Shown piece after piece: positions 15,387 to 23,041 of a stretch of 33,829 bases of DNA; the first letter of the stretch is position 1, and the number at the start of each line of letters is the position of its first letter. The stretch lies in contig NZ_CM002285.1 of the NCBI RefSeq assembly GCF_000497445.1, positions 4,914,560-4,948,388 on the forward strand. The letters are read 5' to 3'. A program made the position numbers and the translations under genes. The notes beneath the pieces are model-generated. The model searched no databases. It saw nothing but the letters and a program-made list of their open reading frames with translations, and was not told the DNA's origin. This DNA is from Streptomyces roseochromogenus subsp. oscitans DS 12.976 (GTDB taxonomy: Bacteria; Actinomycetota; Actinomycetes; Streptomycetales; Streptomycetaceae).

Positions 15387-16184
15387 ATGCCCCCTGCCCA
15401 GAAGCGCGCCCGCAGCTACGACCCCGCCAAGACCCGCGCCGCGGTCCTCGCCCAGTTCGGCAATGTCCGGGAGGCCGTTCGCGGCCTCACCCCCGAGCAA
15501 CTCGCCCTGCCCACGCGGCTCGGCGAGTGGACCGTACGCGACCTCGTGGCGCACATCGGCATGGCGCTCACCGCGATCCACCGGGCGCTCGCCCTGCCCG
15601 AGCCGCCGAAGGCGGACGCCGTCCTGCTCGACTGGCCGTTCGCCACCGCGACCAACGCCGCCGCCATCGACGAGTTCACCCGGAACCTCGCCGCCGAACA
15701 CCCCGACGCCGAGGCCTATCTCGCGGAGGTCGAGCAGTCCCTGCGCGCCCACCTCGAAGAGCACCCCGGCACCCGGATTCTCCAGACGAGTGCCGGCGCG
15801 ATGTCCCTGGACGACTATCTGGTCACCCGAGCCGTCGAACTCGTCGTCCACACCGACGACCTCAACGCCGCCGTACCCGGCCTTCAGGTGCCGTACGACC
15901 GCCAGGCTCTGGCCGCCGCCACCCGGCTGCTCGCCGACGCCCTCGCCGCGAAGGCGCCCGGCGGCTCCACCGAGGTGCGCATGCCGCCGTACGCCGTCGT
16001 GCAGTGCATCGAGGGGCCCCGGCACACCCGCGGCACCCCGCCCAACGTCGTCGAGACCGACCCGCTGACCTGGATCCGGCTCGCCACAGGGCGCGTGAGC
16101 TGGAAAGAAGCTGTCGAGGAGGCCAAGGTGAGCGCCAGTGGGGAGCGGGCGGACATCGGGGGGCTGCTGCCGCTGATGTCGTAG
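15387..16184 (+). CDS. Mycothiol-dependent maleylpyruvate isomerase / SCP2-type family protein
   Basis: A 265-residue protein. The N-terminal part (about 15-165) is the DinB-like MDMPI domain: LGEWTVRDLVAHIGMALTAI supplies His56, and AVELVVHTDDL supplies Glu151 and His155. This is the H...E...H metal site used by mycothiol-dependent enzymes. The C-terminal 90 residues (MPPYAVVQCIEGPRHTRGTP, WIRLATGRVSW) look like the sterol-carrier-like SCP2 fold often joined to it. Actinobacteria use mycothiol as their low-molecular-weight thiol. The substrate is unknown. Translation is probably leaderless from ATG 15387. The stop codon falls inside the 14-bp repeat array that follows. Confidence 0.85.
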   Translation: MPPAQKRARSYDPAKTRAAVLAQFGNVREAVRGLTPEQLALPTRLGEWTVRDLVAHIGMALTAIHRALALPEPPKADAVLLDWPFATATNAAAIDEFTRNLAAEHPDAEAYLAEVEQSLRAHLEEHPGTRILQTSAGAMSLDDYLVTRAVELVVHTDDLNAAVPGLQVPYDRQALAAATRLLADALAAKAPGGSTEVRMPPYAVVQCIEGPRHTRGTPPNVVETDPLTWIRLATGRVSWKEAVEEAKVSASGERADIGGLLPLMS

Positions 16185-16260
16185 CGAACCAGTCGTAGCG
16201 AACCAGTCGTAGCGAACCAGCCGTGGCGAATCGTCCTGGCGAACCGGTAGCGGAACCAGC
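16181..16260. repeat. 14-bp tandem repeat spanning a stop codon
   Basis: GTAGCGAACCAGTC occurs at 16181-16194 and 16195-16208, with one change at 16209-16222 and degraded copies at 16223-16236 and about 16237-16260. The TAG stop of the preceding gene (16182-16184) lies in the first unit, and the array runs to within 26 bp of the next start codon. Confidence 0.85.
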
Positions 16261-16285
16261 TGTACCGCCGGGCCGTCGAACCGGC

Positions 16286-16738
16286 ATGAACCGGCACAAG
16301 CAGCGCATGATCCTGACGGTGGCCGCCACGCTCGTCCCGCTCACGGTGGCCTGTGGCACCGGAAAGGCGGACAGTGGATCGGTGAGCGTCCCACAGCCCT
16401 TGACCGGCGTCGACTGGCGGGTCGACAGCCTCACCGTCGCCGGTACGACCCGGCACGCGCCCGCCGCGGCCCACCTCCGCATCGGCGAGGACGGCACCGC
16501 GGCCGGGAACCTCGGCTGCAACCAGTTCAGCGCCCGGGCCACGGTCCACGGCGACCACATCACCTTCGGTGCCCTGCGCACGACCAGGATGGCCTGCGCC
16601 CCGGACCGGATGGCCTTCGAGCGCGCCCTCTCCCGCGCCCTGACCACCGGCACGCTCGTCGCCAAGGCCGACGACGGGAAGCTGACGCTCACCGATGGCG
16701 CCGGCGACCGCATCCAGCTCAGCCGCAACGCCGAATGA
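16286..16738 (+). CDS. META-domain lipoprotein (HslJ-like)
   Basis: A 150-residue exported lipoprotein. From ATG 16286 it has a basic start (MNRHKQR), a hydrophobic core and the lipobox LTVAC with Cys23 as the lipidation site. The remainder is one META/HslJ domain: LTGVDWRVDSL, LRIGEDGTAAGNLGCNQFSA, ITFGALRTTRMACAPD, and a last strand KLTLTDGAGDRIQL. In E. coli HslJ is linked to heat and novobiocin response; the biochemical role is unclear. An in-frame GTG at 16223 lies in the tandem repeat and would bury the signal peptide, so I reject it. No strong ribosome site is seen before 16286. Confidence 0.85.
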   Translation: MNRHKQRMILTVAATLVPLTVACGTGKADSGSVSVPQPLTGVDWRVDSLTVAGTTRHAPAAAHLRIGEDGTAAGNLGCNQFSARATVHGDHITFGALRTTRMACAPDRMAFERALSRALTTGTLVAKADDGKLTLTDGAGDRIQLSRNAE

Positions 16739-16754
16739 TCATGTGCGGCTCGCC

Positions 16755-16792
16755 CGGGTGATCACGTGCCCGCGCACCCGGATGATCACCCG
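16755..16792 (+). terminator. Inverted repeat after the META lipoprotein gene
   Basis: CGGGTGATCA (16755-16764) pairs perfectly with TGATCACCCG (16783-16792) around an 18-nt loop, 17 nt after the stop. No T-run follows. A third TGATCA lies at 16735-16740 across the stop codon. It could be a terminator or a protein-binding site. Confidence 0.55.
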
Positions 16793-16972
16793 CCGTACGC
16801 CCGAATGGTGTGCGACGCCTCACTCAGGAACTCCGTGAACCGGCCCGCGACCGCCGCACCGGGGCTCCGCGTGCCTGCCACAGAACCCAAAACACCTCGG
16901 CTGACCAGTGCAAACGAGGAAACCGACAAAGAGATCGGCACGAGGCGATCCGTCAGGAGCGCGTATCCCCAA

Positions 16973-17009
16973 TTCGGACCAGTGGTCGACCTCGCCTACA
17001 CTCGGTGGC
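16973..17009 (+). promoter_or_regulatory. Candidate leaderless promoter of purF
   Basis: TTCGGA (16973-16978), an 18-bp spacer and TACACT (16997-17002) are followed by exactly 7 nt and GTG 17010. No ribosome site is present. This is the same -10 to start geometry as purD and the 15387 gene. Confidence 0.6.
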
Positions 17010-18539
17010 GTGCCACGTGGTGACGGTCGACTCAATCACGATCTGCTTCCCGGCGAGAAGGGCCCCCAGGACGCTTGCGGCGTCTTCGGCGTCTGGGCTC
17101 CGGGTGAAGAGGTCGCAAAGCTCACGTACTTCGGGCTCTACGCCCTCCAGCACCGGGGTCAGGAATCCGCGGGAATCGCGGTCAGCAACGGCTCCCAGAT
17201 CCTCGTCTTCAAGGACATGGGCCTGGTCTCCCAGGTCTTCGACGAGACCTCGCTCGGTTCGCTCCAGGGTCATATCGCGGTCGGACACGCCCGCTACTCG
17301 ACCACCGGCGCCTCCGTGTGGGAAAACGCCCAGCCGACGTTCCGTGCCACCGCGCACGGCTCGATCGCCCTCGGCCACAACGGCAACCTGGTCAACACGG
17401 CTCAGCTCGCCGAGATGGTCGCCGACCTGCCGAACGACAACAACAGCCGTTCCAGCCGGGTCGCGGCCACCAACGACACCGACCTGCTGACGGCCCTGCT
17501 GGCCGCCCAGGTCGACGCGGACGGCAAGCCGCTGACCATCGAGGAGGCCGCCCACGCGGTGCTCCCGAAGGTGCGCGGCGCCTTCTCCCTCGTCTTCATG
17601 GACGAACACACCCTCTACGCCGCCCGTGACCCGCAGGGCATCCGCCCGCTGGTGCTCGGCCGCCTGGAGCGCGGCTGGGTGGTCGCCTCCGAGACCGCTG
17701 CCCTGGACATCACCGGCGCGAGCTTCGTGCGCGAGATCGAGCCGGGCGAGTTCATCGCCGTCGACGAGAACGGCCTGCGCAGCTCCCGATTCGCAGAAGC
17801 GAAGCCCAAGGGCTGTGTCTTCGAGTATGTGTACCTGGCCCGTCCGGACACCGACATCGCCGGCCGGAACGTGTACCTCTCCCGTGTGGAGATGGGCCGT
17901 CGGCTCGCCAAGGAGGCCCCGGTCGAGGCCGACCTGGTCATAGCCACCCCGGAGTCCGGCACCCCGGCCGCCATCGGCTACGCGGAGGCCTCCGGCATCC
18001 CCTTCGGCGCGGGCCTGGTGAAGAACGCCTACGTCGGCCGGACCTTCATCCAGCCCTCGCAGACCATCCGTCAGCTCGGCATCCGCCTGAAGCTGAACCC
18101 GCTGAAGGAAGTCATCAAGGGCAAGCGCCTGGTCGTCGTCGACGACTCGATCGTGCGCGGCAACACCCAGCGGGCCCTGGTGCGGATGCTGCGCGAGGCC
18201 GGTGCGGCGGAAGTCCACATCCGGATCTCCTCTCCCCCGGTGAAGTGGCCCTGCTTCTTCGGCATCGACTTCGCCACGCGCGCGGAGCTGATCGCCAACG
18301 GGATGAGCATCGAGGAGATCGGCACCAGCCTCGGCGCCGACTCGCTCGCCTACATCTCCCTCGACGGCATGATCGAGGCGACCACCATCGCCAAGCCGAA
18401 CCTGTGCCGCGCCTGCTTCGACGGCGAGTACCCGATGGAGCTGCCGGACCCCGAGCTGCTCGGCAAGCAGCTGCTGGAGACCGAGCTGGCCGCCGGTCCC
18501 GCCGCCACGGCCGCAGCCGACGCGATCCGTCGCCCGTAA
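17010..18539 (+). CDS. purF: Amidophosphoribosyltransferase
   Basis: PurF makes phosphoribosylamine from PRPP and glutamine, the first and controlling step of purine synthesis. From GTG 17010 the 509-residue product reads MPRGDGRLNHDLLPGEKGPQ and continues to DACGVFGV, so Cys23 would be exposed as the N-terminal nucleophile after removal of a short propeptide. The phosphoribosyltransferase motif VVVDDSIVRGNT has Asp378/Asp379. Four cysteines, Cys269 (KGCVFEYVY), Cys415 (KWPCFFG), Cys466 and Cys469 (LCRACF), match the [4Fe-4S] ligands of the Bacillus-type enzyme, so it is probably an oxygen-sensitive iron-sulfur form. A longer frame opening at 16908 is rejected because the added residues are not conserved-looking and the promoter lies inside it. 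purM follows after 34 nt, probably co-transcribed. Confidence 0.96.
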   Translation: MPRGDGRLNHDLLPGEKGPQDACGVFGVWAPGEEVAKLTYFGLYALQHRGQESAGIAVSNGSQILVFKDMGLVSQVFDETSLGSLQGHIAVGHARYSTTGASVWENAQPTFRATAHGSIALGHNGNLVNTAQLAEMVADLPNDNNSRSSRVAATNDTDLLTALLAAQVDADGKPLTIEEAAHAVLPKVRGAFSLVFMDEHTLYAARDPQGIRPLVLGRLERGWVVASETAALDITGASFVREIEPGEFIAVDENGLRSSRFAEAKPKGCVFEYVYLARPDTDIAGRNVYLSRVEMGRRLAKEAPVEADLVIATPESGTPAAIGYAEASGIPFGAGLVKNAYVGRTFIQPSQTIRQLGIRLKLNPLKEVIKGKRLVVVDDSIVRGNTQRALVRMLREAGAAEVHIRISSPPVKWPCFFGIDFATRAELIANGMSIEEIGTSLGADSLAYISLDGMIEATTIAKPNLCRACFDGEYPMELPDPELLGKQLLETELAAGPAATAAADAIRRP

Positions 18540-18573
18540 GCCTCGTAGAAACCAACCCGAAAGATCCCAGGCA

Positions 18574-19674
18574 ATGTCTGCTGTGTCTGATCAGTCGTCT
18601 CCGGCGACGGGCCGTTCCACCGGTGCTTCCTACGCGGCTGCCGGTGTCGACATCGAGGCGGGCGACCGCGCCGTAGAGCTGATGAAGGAGTGGGTGAAGA
18701 AGACCCAGCGCCCCGAGGTACTCGGCGGCCTCGGCGGCTTCGCCGGACTCTTCGACGCCTCCGCCCTCAAGCGCTACGAGCGCCCTCTGCTCGCCTCCGC
18801 CACGGACGGTGTCGGCACCAAGGTCGACATCGCCCGCCGTATGGGCGTCTACGACACCATCGGTCACGACCTGGTCGCCATGGTCATGGACGACATCGTG
18901 GTGTGTGGTGCCGAGCCCCTGTTCATGACGGACTACATCTGTGTCGGCAAGGTCCACCCCGAGCGCGTCGCGGCCATCGTGAAGGGCATCGCGGAGGGCT
19001 GTGTGCTCGCCGGGTGTGCTCTGGTGGGCGGCGAGACGGCCGAGCACCCCGGTCTGCTGGGCGCGGACGACTTCGACGTCGCCGGTGCCGGTACGGGCGT
19101 CGTGGAGGCCGACCGGCTGCTCGGCGCGGATCGCATCCGTAAGGGTGACGCGGTGATCGCCATGGCGTCCTCCGGGCTTCACTCGAACGGGTACTCCCTG
19201 GTCCGGCACGTCCTGCTGGACCGCGCCGGCCTCGCCCTGGAGGCGGAGGTCGCCGAGCTGGGCCGCAGCCTCGGTGAGGAACTGCTGGAGCCCACCAAGA
19301 TCTACTCGCTGGACTGTCTGGCGCTGACCCGCACCACCGAGGTGCACGCGTTCTCGCACATTACCGGCGGCGGCCTCGCGGCCAACCTGGCCCGGGTGAT
19401 CCCGGACGCGCTGCACGCCACGGTCGACCGCTCCACCTGGACCCCGGGCGCGATCTTCGACCTGGTCGGCCGGACCGGGAGCGTCGAGCGCCTGGAGCTG
19501 GAGAAGACCCTCAACATGGGCGTCGGCATGATGGCGATCGTCCCCGCGGAGTCCACCGAGGTGGCGCTCGCGACCCTGGCCGACCGGGGTGTCGAGGCAT
19601 GGGTGGCCGGCGAGATCACGGACCGGGGCACGAAGGAGACCGGCGCCGAGCTGGTCGGGACGTATTCAAACTAA
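18574..19674 (+). CDS. purM: Phosphoribosylformylglycinamidine cyclo-ligase (AIR synthetase)
   Basis: PurM closes the imidazole ring: FGAM + ATP give AIR. The 366-residue product contains YAAAGVDIEAGDRAVELMK, LLASATDGVGTKVDIA, the metal/ATP segment LVAMVMDDIVVCGAEPLFMT and GGETAEHPG, then ITGGGLAANLARVIPD. Length is normal, with about 20 extra Ser/Thr-rich residues at the N-terminus. ATG 18574 has only a weak AGG upstream; GTG 18583 is an alternative start. It follows purF closely and is ended by two hairpins. Confidence 0.95.
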   Translation: MSAVSDQSSPATGRSTGASYAAAGVDIEAGDRAVELMKEWVKKTQRPEVLGGLGGFAGLFDASALKRYERPLLASATDGVGTKVDIARRMGVYDTIGHDLVAMVMDDIVVCGAEPLFMTDYICVGKVHPERVAAIVKGIAEGCVLAGCALVGGETAEHPGLLGADDFDVAGAGTGVVEADRLLGADRIRKGDAVIAMASSGLHSNGYSLVRHVLLDRAGLALEAEVAELGRSLGEELLEPTKIYSLDCLALTRTTEVHAFSHITGGGLAANLARVIPDALHATVDRSTWTPGAIFDLVGRTGSVERLELEKTLNMGVGMMAIVPAESTEVALATLADRGVEAWVAGEITDRGTKETGAELVGTYSN

Positions 19675-19675
19675 A

Positions 19676-19698
19676 GGCGCCTTCAACCTGAAGGCGCC
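19676..19698 (+). terminator. Hairpin directly after purM
   Basis: GGCGCCTTCA (19676-19685) pairs perfectly with TGAAGGCGCC (19689-19698) around ACC, one base after the purM stop codon. There is no T-run. Confidence 0.75.
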
Positions 19699-19727
19699 GC
19701 CGCCTGACCGTGCGGACAGCACAGAAA

Positions 19728-19754
19728 CCGGTCGGTGGCTCTGCCACCGACCGG
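19728..19754. terminator. Terminator between convergent purM and the DUF3073 gene
   Basis: An 11-bp perfect stem (CCGGTCGGTGG, 19728-19738 with 19744-19754) has a CTCTG loop. On the minus strand TTTCTGT follows, so it mainly ends the DUF3073 gene. Confidence 0.85.
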
Positions 19755-19770
19755 CCTGGTCACTGCAAGG

Positions 19771-20028
19771 TCAAGCGCCGCGACGGTGCTGTTGGTGAGG
19801 ATCCTTGTCGTCCTCTTCCTCGTCGTCGTCCTCGTAGAGGTCGGCGTAACGAGAGTAGAGATCGTCCTCGTCGTTCTCATCGTCCTCGAACGGCTCGCCG
19901 TTCGGCGGCTGGCTCGAAGTCGATGCGCCCAGTTCACTGGCCAGACGTGACAGGTCAGTCCCACCGCTGTTGTACTTCAGCTGGCGGGCGACCTTTGTCT
20001 GCTTGGCCTTGGCCCGGCCGCGCCCCAT
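19771..20028 (-). CDS. DUF3073 family small protein
   Basis: An 85-residue protein from ATG 20028, preceded by GAGGGGG. It begins MGRGRAKAKQTKVARQLKYN, the conserved basic block of DUF3073. The second half is extremely acidic, with about 20 Asp/Glu in residues 49-77 (EDDENDEDDLYSRYADLYED and on), and the end is His/Gln-rich. The charge split suggests RNA or protein binding by the basic half, but no function is established. A longer frame to 20187 lacks a ribosome site and family similarity. It is convergent with purM and separate from vdh, which lies upstream on the same strand. Confidence 0.88.
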   Translation of the reverse strand: MGRGRAKAKQTKVARQLKYNSGGTDLSRLASELGASTSSQPPNGEPFEDDENDEDDLYSRYADLYEDDDEEEDDKDPHQQHRRGA

Positions 20029-20220
20029 GGCTCGACCCCCTCGGTGACAGGGGCTCAACGGCCCCAGAGTCTGACACGCGTTCATGATCCGGAACGGACT
20101 CTCCGTGGAGAGGCCGGTCCGTAGGGCTTCCACGGTACCTGAGCCCGCGCCCATACGGTACGTCGCCCGCACCACGCGCGTGTGCACAGGACCTTCGAGG
20201 CGCCCTGTCCTCGCTGGTCA

Positions 20221-20237
20221 GTGGCGATTTTAACCAC
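20221..20237. promoter_or_regulatory. Short palindrome upstream of the DUF3073 gene
   Basis: GTGG-N9-CCAC (20221-20237) has an AT-rich centre. It lies in the 291-bp gap 20029-20319, which otherwise holds only the vdh terminator and the DUF3073 5' region (TACCGT-like -10s near 20150 on the minus strand). Possible operator; low support. Confidence 0.3.
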
Positions 20238-20250
20238 TTATCGGGGAACG

Positions 20251-20297
20251 ACCCGCCGGTTGAAGTGAGAGTTCTCTCTAAGTTCCCGCCGACGGGT
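20251..20297 (-). terminator. Extended hairpin after vdh
   Basis: ACCCGCCGG (20251-20259) pairs with CCGACGGGT (20289-20297) with one mismatch. It encloses a second hairpin, GAGAG-TT-CTCTC (20267-20278). The structure starts 23 nt past the vdh stop on the minus strand. Confidence 0.65.
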
Positions 20298-20319
20298 ACC
20301 GCTCATGTGTGCGATCGGT

Positions 20320-21435
20320 TCAGTGTGCGGTGCGTCCCGCGCGGGCCTCGGCCATCCGCTGCTCGGCGATCCGGTCGGCCGCGGCGGCCGGCGGAATCCC
20401 GTCTTCCTTCGCACGTGCGAATATGGCCAGCGTGGTGTCGAAGATCTTCGCCGCCTTTGCCTTGCACCGGTCGAAGTCGAACCCGTGCAGTTCGTCGGCC
20501 ACCTGGATGACCCCGCCGGCGTTCACCACGTAGTCCGGCGCGTACAGGATGCCGCGATCGGCGAGGTCCTTCTCCACACCCGGGTGCGCGAGCTGGTTGT
20601 TGGCCGCGCCGCACACCACCTTGGCTGTGAGCACCGGCACGCTGTCGTCGTTCAGGGCGCCGCCGAGCGCGCAGGGGGCGTAGATGTCGAGACCGCCGAC
20701 ATGGGCGCCCCGGATCAGCGCCTCCGTGTCGGCGACCGCCGTCACGCCCGCCGGGTACTGCTCGAGGATCCGCTGGACCGCGTCCGCGCGCACGTCCGTG
20801 ATCACGACCTCGGCGCCCTCGTCGCGCAGATGCTTCACCAGGTGGTGGCCGACCTTGCCGACGCCCGCGATGCCGACCTTGCGGCCGCGCAGCGAGGGGT
20901 CGCCCCACAGGTGCTGGGCGGAGGCGCGCATGCCCTGGTAGACGCCGAAGGCGGTGAGCACGGAGGAGTCGCCGGCGCCGCCGTTCTCGGGGGAGCGGCC
21001 GGTGGTCCAGCGGCACTCGCGGGCCACGACGTCCATGTCGGCGACGTAGGTGCCGACGTCGCACGCGGTGACGTAGCGCCCGCCGAGCGAGGCGACCATC
21101 CGGCCGTAGGCGAGCAGCAGTTCCTCGGTCTTGTCGCGCTCCGGGTCGCCGATGATCACGGCCTTGCCGCCGCCATGGTCCAGACCGGCCATGGCGTTCT
21201 TGTACGACATTCCGCGCGCGAGGTTGAGGGCGTCGGCGACGGCCTCGGCCTCGGTGGCGTACGGGTAGAAGCGCGTGCCGCCGAGGGCCGGGCCCAGGGC
21301 GGTGGAGTGGATGGCGATCACGGCCTTGAGGCCGCTGGCGCGATCCTGGCAGAGCACGACCTGCTCGTGTCCTCCCTGGTCCGAGTGGAACAGGGTGTGC
21401 AGGACATCAGCAGGTGCGCCGGTTACGTCGGTCAC
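20320..21435 (-). CDS. vdh: Valine (branched-chain amino acid) dehydrogenase
   Basis: Vdh oxidatively deaminates valine, leucine and isoleucine with NAD, supplying 2-oxo acids for branched fatty acids and polyketide precursors in Streptomyces. The 371-residue product starts at GTG 21435, eight nt after AGGAG, and reads [20 protein letters not shown]. The Glu/Leu/Phe/Val dehydrogenase family residues are present: Lys79 in [16 protein letters not shown] and Lys91, with [13 protein letters not shown] after them. The NAD-binding fold has GxGxxG at Gly191-Gly193-Gly196 ([11 protein letters not shown]). The longer frame to 21753 is non-conserved and rejected. It is divergent from the 21661 gene across a 225-bp region with tandem repeats. 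Confidence 0.95.
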   Translation of the reverse strand: MTDVTGAPADVLHTLFHSDQGGHEQVVLCQDRASGLKAVIAIHSTALGPALGGTRFYPYATEAEAVADALNLARGMSYKNAMAGLDHGGGKAVIIGDPERDKTEELLLAYGRMVASLGGRYVTACDVGTYVADMDVVARECRWTTGRSPENGGAGDSSVLTAFGVYQGMRASAQHLWGDPSLRGRKVGIAGVGKVGHHLVKHLRDEGAEVVITDVRADAVQRILEQYPAGVTAVADTEALIRGAHVGGLDIYAPCALGGALNDDSVPVLTAKVVCGAANNQLAHPGVEKDLADRGILYAPDYVVNAGGVIQVADELHGFDFDRCKAKAAKIFDTTLAIFARAKEDGIPPAAAADRIAEQRMAEARAGRTAH

Positions 21436-21507
21436 TGTGGTGACTCCTGTGTAAATAGCGGCGAGTGGGGACGGGACCCCGTACGGGTGGCGGGGCGCCG
21501 TGCCCTG

Positions 21508-21513
21508 AGCGTA
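21508..21513 (-). promoter_or_regulatory. Candidate -10 of vdh
   Basis: On the minus strand TACGCT occupies 21513-21508 and would give a leader of about 65 nt before GTG 21435. No convincing -35 is seen. Confidence 0.4.
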
Positions 21514-21593
21514 GAGCCTCGGCCCGACCACCATCCGTGCAGTGTTCAGGATCACTCTCGCGGGCCGTTCGTGCACGCATGTCCGTGGGACGA

Positions 21594-21627
21594 TTTGCAG
21601 TGGTTTTGCAGTGGTTCTCGCAGCGGT
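21594..21627. repeat. 11-bp tandem repeat in the vdh / 21661 divergent region
   Basis: TTTGCAGTGGT is repeated exactly at 21594-21604 and 21605-21615 and followed by the related TCTCGCAGCGGT (21616-21627). The period of one helical turn and the position between divergent genes suggest an operator array. Confidence 0.6.
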
Positions 21628-21660
21628 TTTCGAGCCAGGCCCGGTGGGGAGGGAGCAGGC

Positions 21661-22503
21661 GTGCCGAAGGTGTCCTCCGTGGTCGTCCCCTATGCCGCGT
21701 ATCTGCGCGTGTACGAGCCGCTGGGCGCCTTCCCGGAGCCGGAGCGCAGCCACTGGGCGCGTTACGCCCGCCGCCCCGACCGCCCCTCCTACCAGGACGA
21801 ACTGCGGCGCTCACTGGCCGACTTGCTGCCCACCCCGCCGGTCGCGGTGCCGGTGCACGAGAGCGGCGACGCCTTCGTGCTGGAGGTCGACGGCGTGGTC
21901 TGTGTGTGCCCCTGGCGGACCCGGCTGCGCGGCTGGCAGGCGCTGGACGAGCTGGCGGAGGAGCTGCCGGCGGCGGTCCTGGACGCGGTGCTGCCCCCGG
22001 TCGTACGCCGTCAGGCCGCCCAGGACTACGAGCGCTGGCTCGCCCGCAACCCCGACGCCCGCCCGTGGATCCGTACGGCGACCTGGCAGGTGCCGCTGAA
22101 CTGGTTCGTGCTGGTCTCCGACGAGGAGCGGCGGTACGAGAAGGGCACCGCCGACGTGCCGCCGCTGCTGCGCTACCGCACGCCCATGGTGCAGGCCCGG
22201 CGGCGGGTGGCGCGGGCGCTGCGCACGCTGAAGGACAGTGTCGAGGAGGGTCCGCTGATCGACGGCCTGGTGGACGTCGGCCGCTGGCTGGAGGAGTTCC
22301 ACCCGCGCTCGCTGGTGGAACTGGACTACGGCGGTCTGGTGCATGTGCTGCCGGCCGGCGAGTTGGAGGGCGACCACTCGGCGGCGGAGGTGGCCGACGG
22401 CATCGAGGCGCTGCGCCGGGGCGACGGGGCGGCGGCCGGGGAGACCTATGTGCGGCTCGTGGAGCGCTGGCGGGCGGTAAGGGACCGGCGTTCCGCGAAC
22501 TGA
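21661..22503 (+). CDS. Conserved protein of unknown function
   Basis: A 280-residue soluble protein from GTG 21661, with a strong GGGAGGGAG ribosome site. I recognise it as the gene conserved between vdh and bldC in Streptomyces but know no function. It opens [20 protein letters not shown], has an aromatic-rich segment with a [14 protein letters not shown] block, then [20 protein letters not shown] and a helical part with [25 protein letters not shown] (in pieces), ending in an Ala/Gly/Glu-rich helix. No signal peptide, membrane helix or catalytic motif is visible. Codon use is normal for the region. Confidence 0.85.
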   Translation: MPKVSSVVVPYAAYLRVYEPLGAFPEPERSHWARYARRPDRPSYQDELRRSLADLLPTPPVAVPVHESGDAFVLEVDGVVCVCPWRTRLRGWQALDELAEELPAAVLDAVLPPVVRRQAAQDYERWLARNPDARPWIRTATWQVPLNWFVLVSDEERRYEKGTADVPPLLRYRTPMVQARRRVARALRTLKDSVEEGPLIDGLVDVGRWLEEFHPRSLVELDYGGLVHVLPAGELEGDHSAAEVADGIEALRRGDGAAAGETYVRLVERWRAVRDRRSAN

Positions 22504-22523
22504 CGTTCCCTGAACGGCGGAAA

Positions 22524-22557
22524 GTGACGTACGTCACGGCTCGAACGGTGTCGAACG
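22524..22557. promoter_or_regulatory. 14-bp palindrome (Crp-like) followed by 10-bp direct repeats
   Basis: GTGACGTACGTCAC (22524-22537) is a perfect palindrome that fits the GTG-N6-GNCAC pattern described for Streptomyces Crp. TCGAACG follows at 22541-22547 and 22551-22557, exactly 10 bp apart. It opens the 538-bp gap 22504-23041 before bldC. Confidence 0.45.
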
Positions 22558-22681
22558 ACGTACGGTCTACGACACTTGACCCCGTGAAGGGACGTTGGTC
22601 CCGATCTGGACTTTTGTCTCAAGGGTGATGGACGGCACTTACGCGGCCCTTGCGTCTCTTGCCGCCCCTCATGCCAAAATA

Positions 22682-22723
22682 GGACAAGGAGTCCGGGGAG
22701 GGCTCCTTCCGTCCAACTATGAT
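22682..22723 (+). promoter_or_regulatory. Hairpin and TATGAT -10 candidate in the bldC upstream region
   Basis: GGAC-AAGGAG (22682-22691) pairs with CTCCTT-CC-GTCC (22703-22714), leaving two bulged Cs. TATGAT (22718-22723) right after it is a near-consensus -10, though no TTG-type -35 is at the right distance. A start near 22730 would make a bldC leader of about 310 nt. GGGAC-GTTG-GTCCC (22589-22602) is another small hairpin upstream. Confidence 0.35.
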
Positions 22724-22767
22724 CCATCGTGGGCGGAATCTCGGTATTGCACGCTTTGGGGGGTCTC

Positions 22768-22908
22768 GTGACTCCTGATCGTCCTGTGACTGATCGTCAC
22801 AGTGGCGTGACTGTCCGCTATGGCATGGTCCATCGGCTTCCGTCGCTGATGAACACCTGGGAGGGCAATTCCATCGGTTTGGCCGACGCGGCTGGACAGA
22901 TGGTGTAG
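22768..22908 (+). other. Possible 46-codon leader peptide upstream of bldC
   Basis: GTG 22768, behind a G-run (GGGGGG, 4 nt spacing), opens a frame to TAG 22908 reading VTPDRPVTDRHSGVTVRYGM and ending LADAAGQMV. Only about 63% of third positions are G or C, far below neighbouring genes, so coding is doubtful. A 7-bp perfect inverted repeat CTGTGAC/GTCACAG (22784-22802) lies in it, and GTGACT/TGATCGTC is duplicated (22768-22783 and 22786-22798). A structured leader RNA is the alternative. Confidence 0.25.
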
Positions 22909-23003
22909 TTGTAGTGCCGAGGACAAGCCGTTCGTCCTATAACCGACTCGACTCGCGTCCACCATTTCGGGCAACGCGGGTCAAGGTGCAGAATTTAGAG
23001 GAA

Positions 23004-23025
23004 AGAACCGAGAAGGTTCGGTTCT
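23004..23025 (+). promoter_or_regulatory. Stem-loop just upstream of the bldC ribosome site
   Basis: AGAACCGA (23004-23011) pairs perfectly with TCGGTTCT (23018-23025) around GAAGGT. GAGGAGG, the ribosome site, begins 4 nt later (23029-23035) and ATG is at 23042. The position suits translational or RNA-stability control. A TATAAC -10-like hexamer lies at 22938-22943. Confidence 0.55.
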
Positions 23026-23041
23026 CCCGAGGAGGCCGCTC

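Noticed and set aside
16766..17035. Short frames on both strands between the META lipoprotein and purF
   Set aside because: No ribosome sites and atypical composition; they overlap the purF promoter.
20305..22503. A long plus-strand frame running through vdh into the 21661 gene
   Set aside because: Only the part from GTG 21661, after a strong ribosome site, looks like protein. The upstream part is antisense to vdh.
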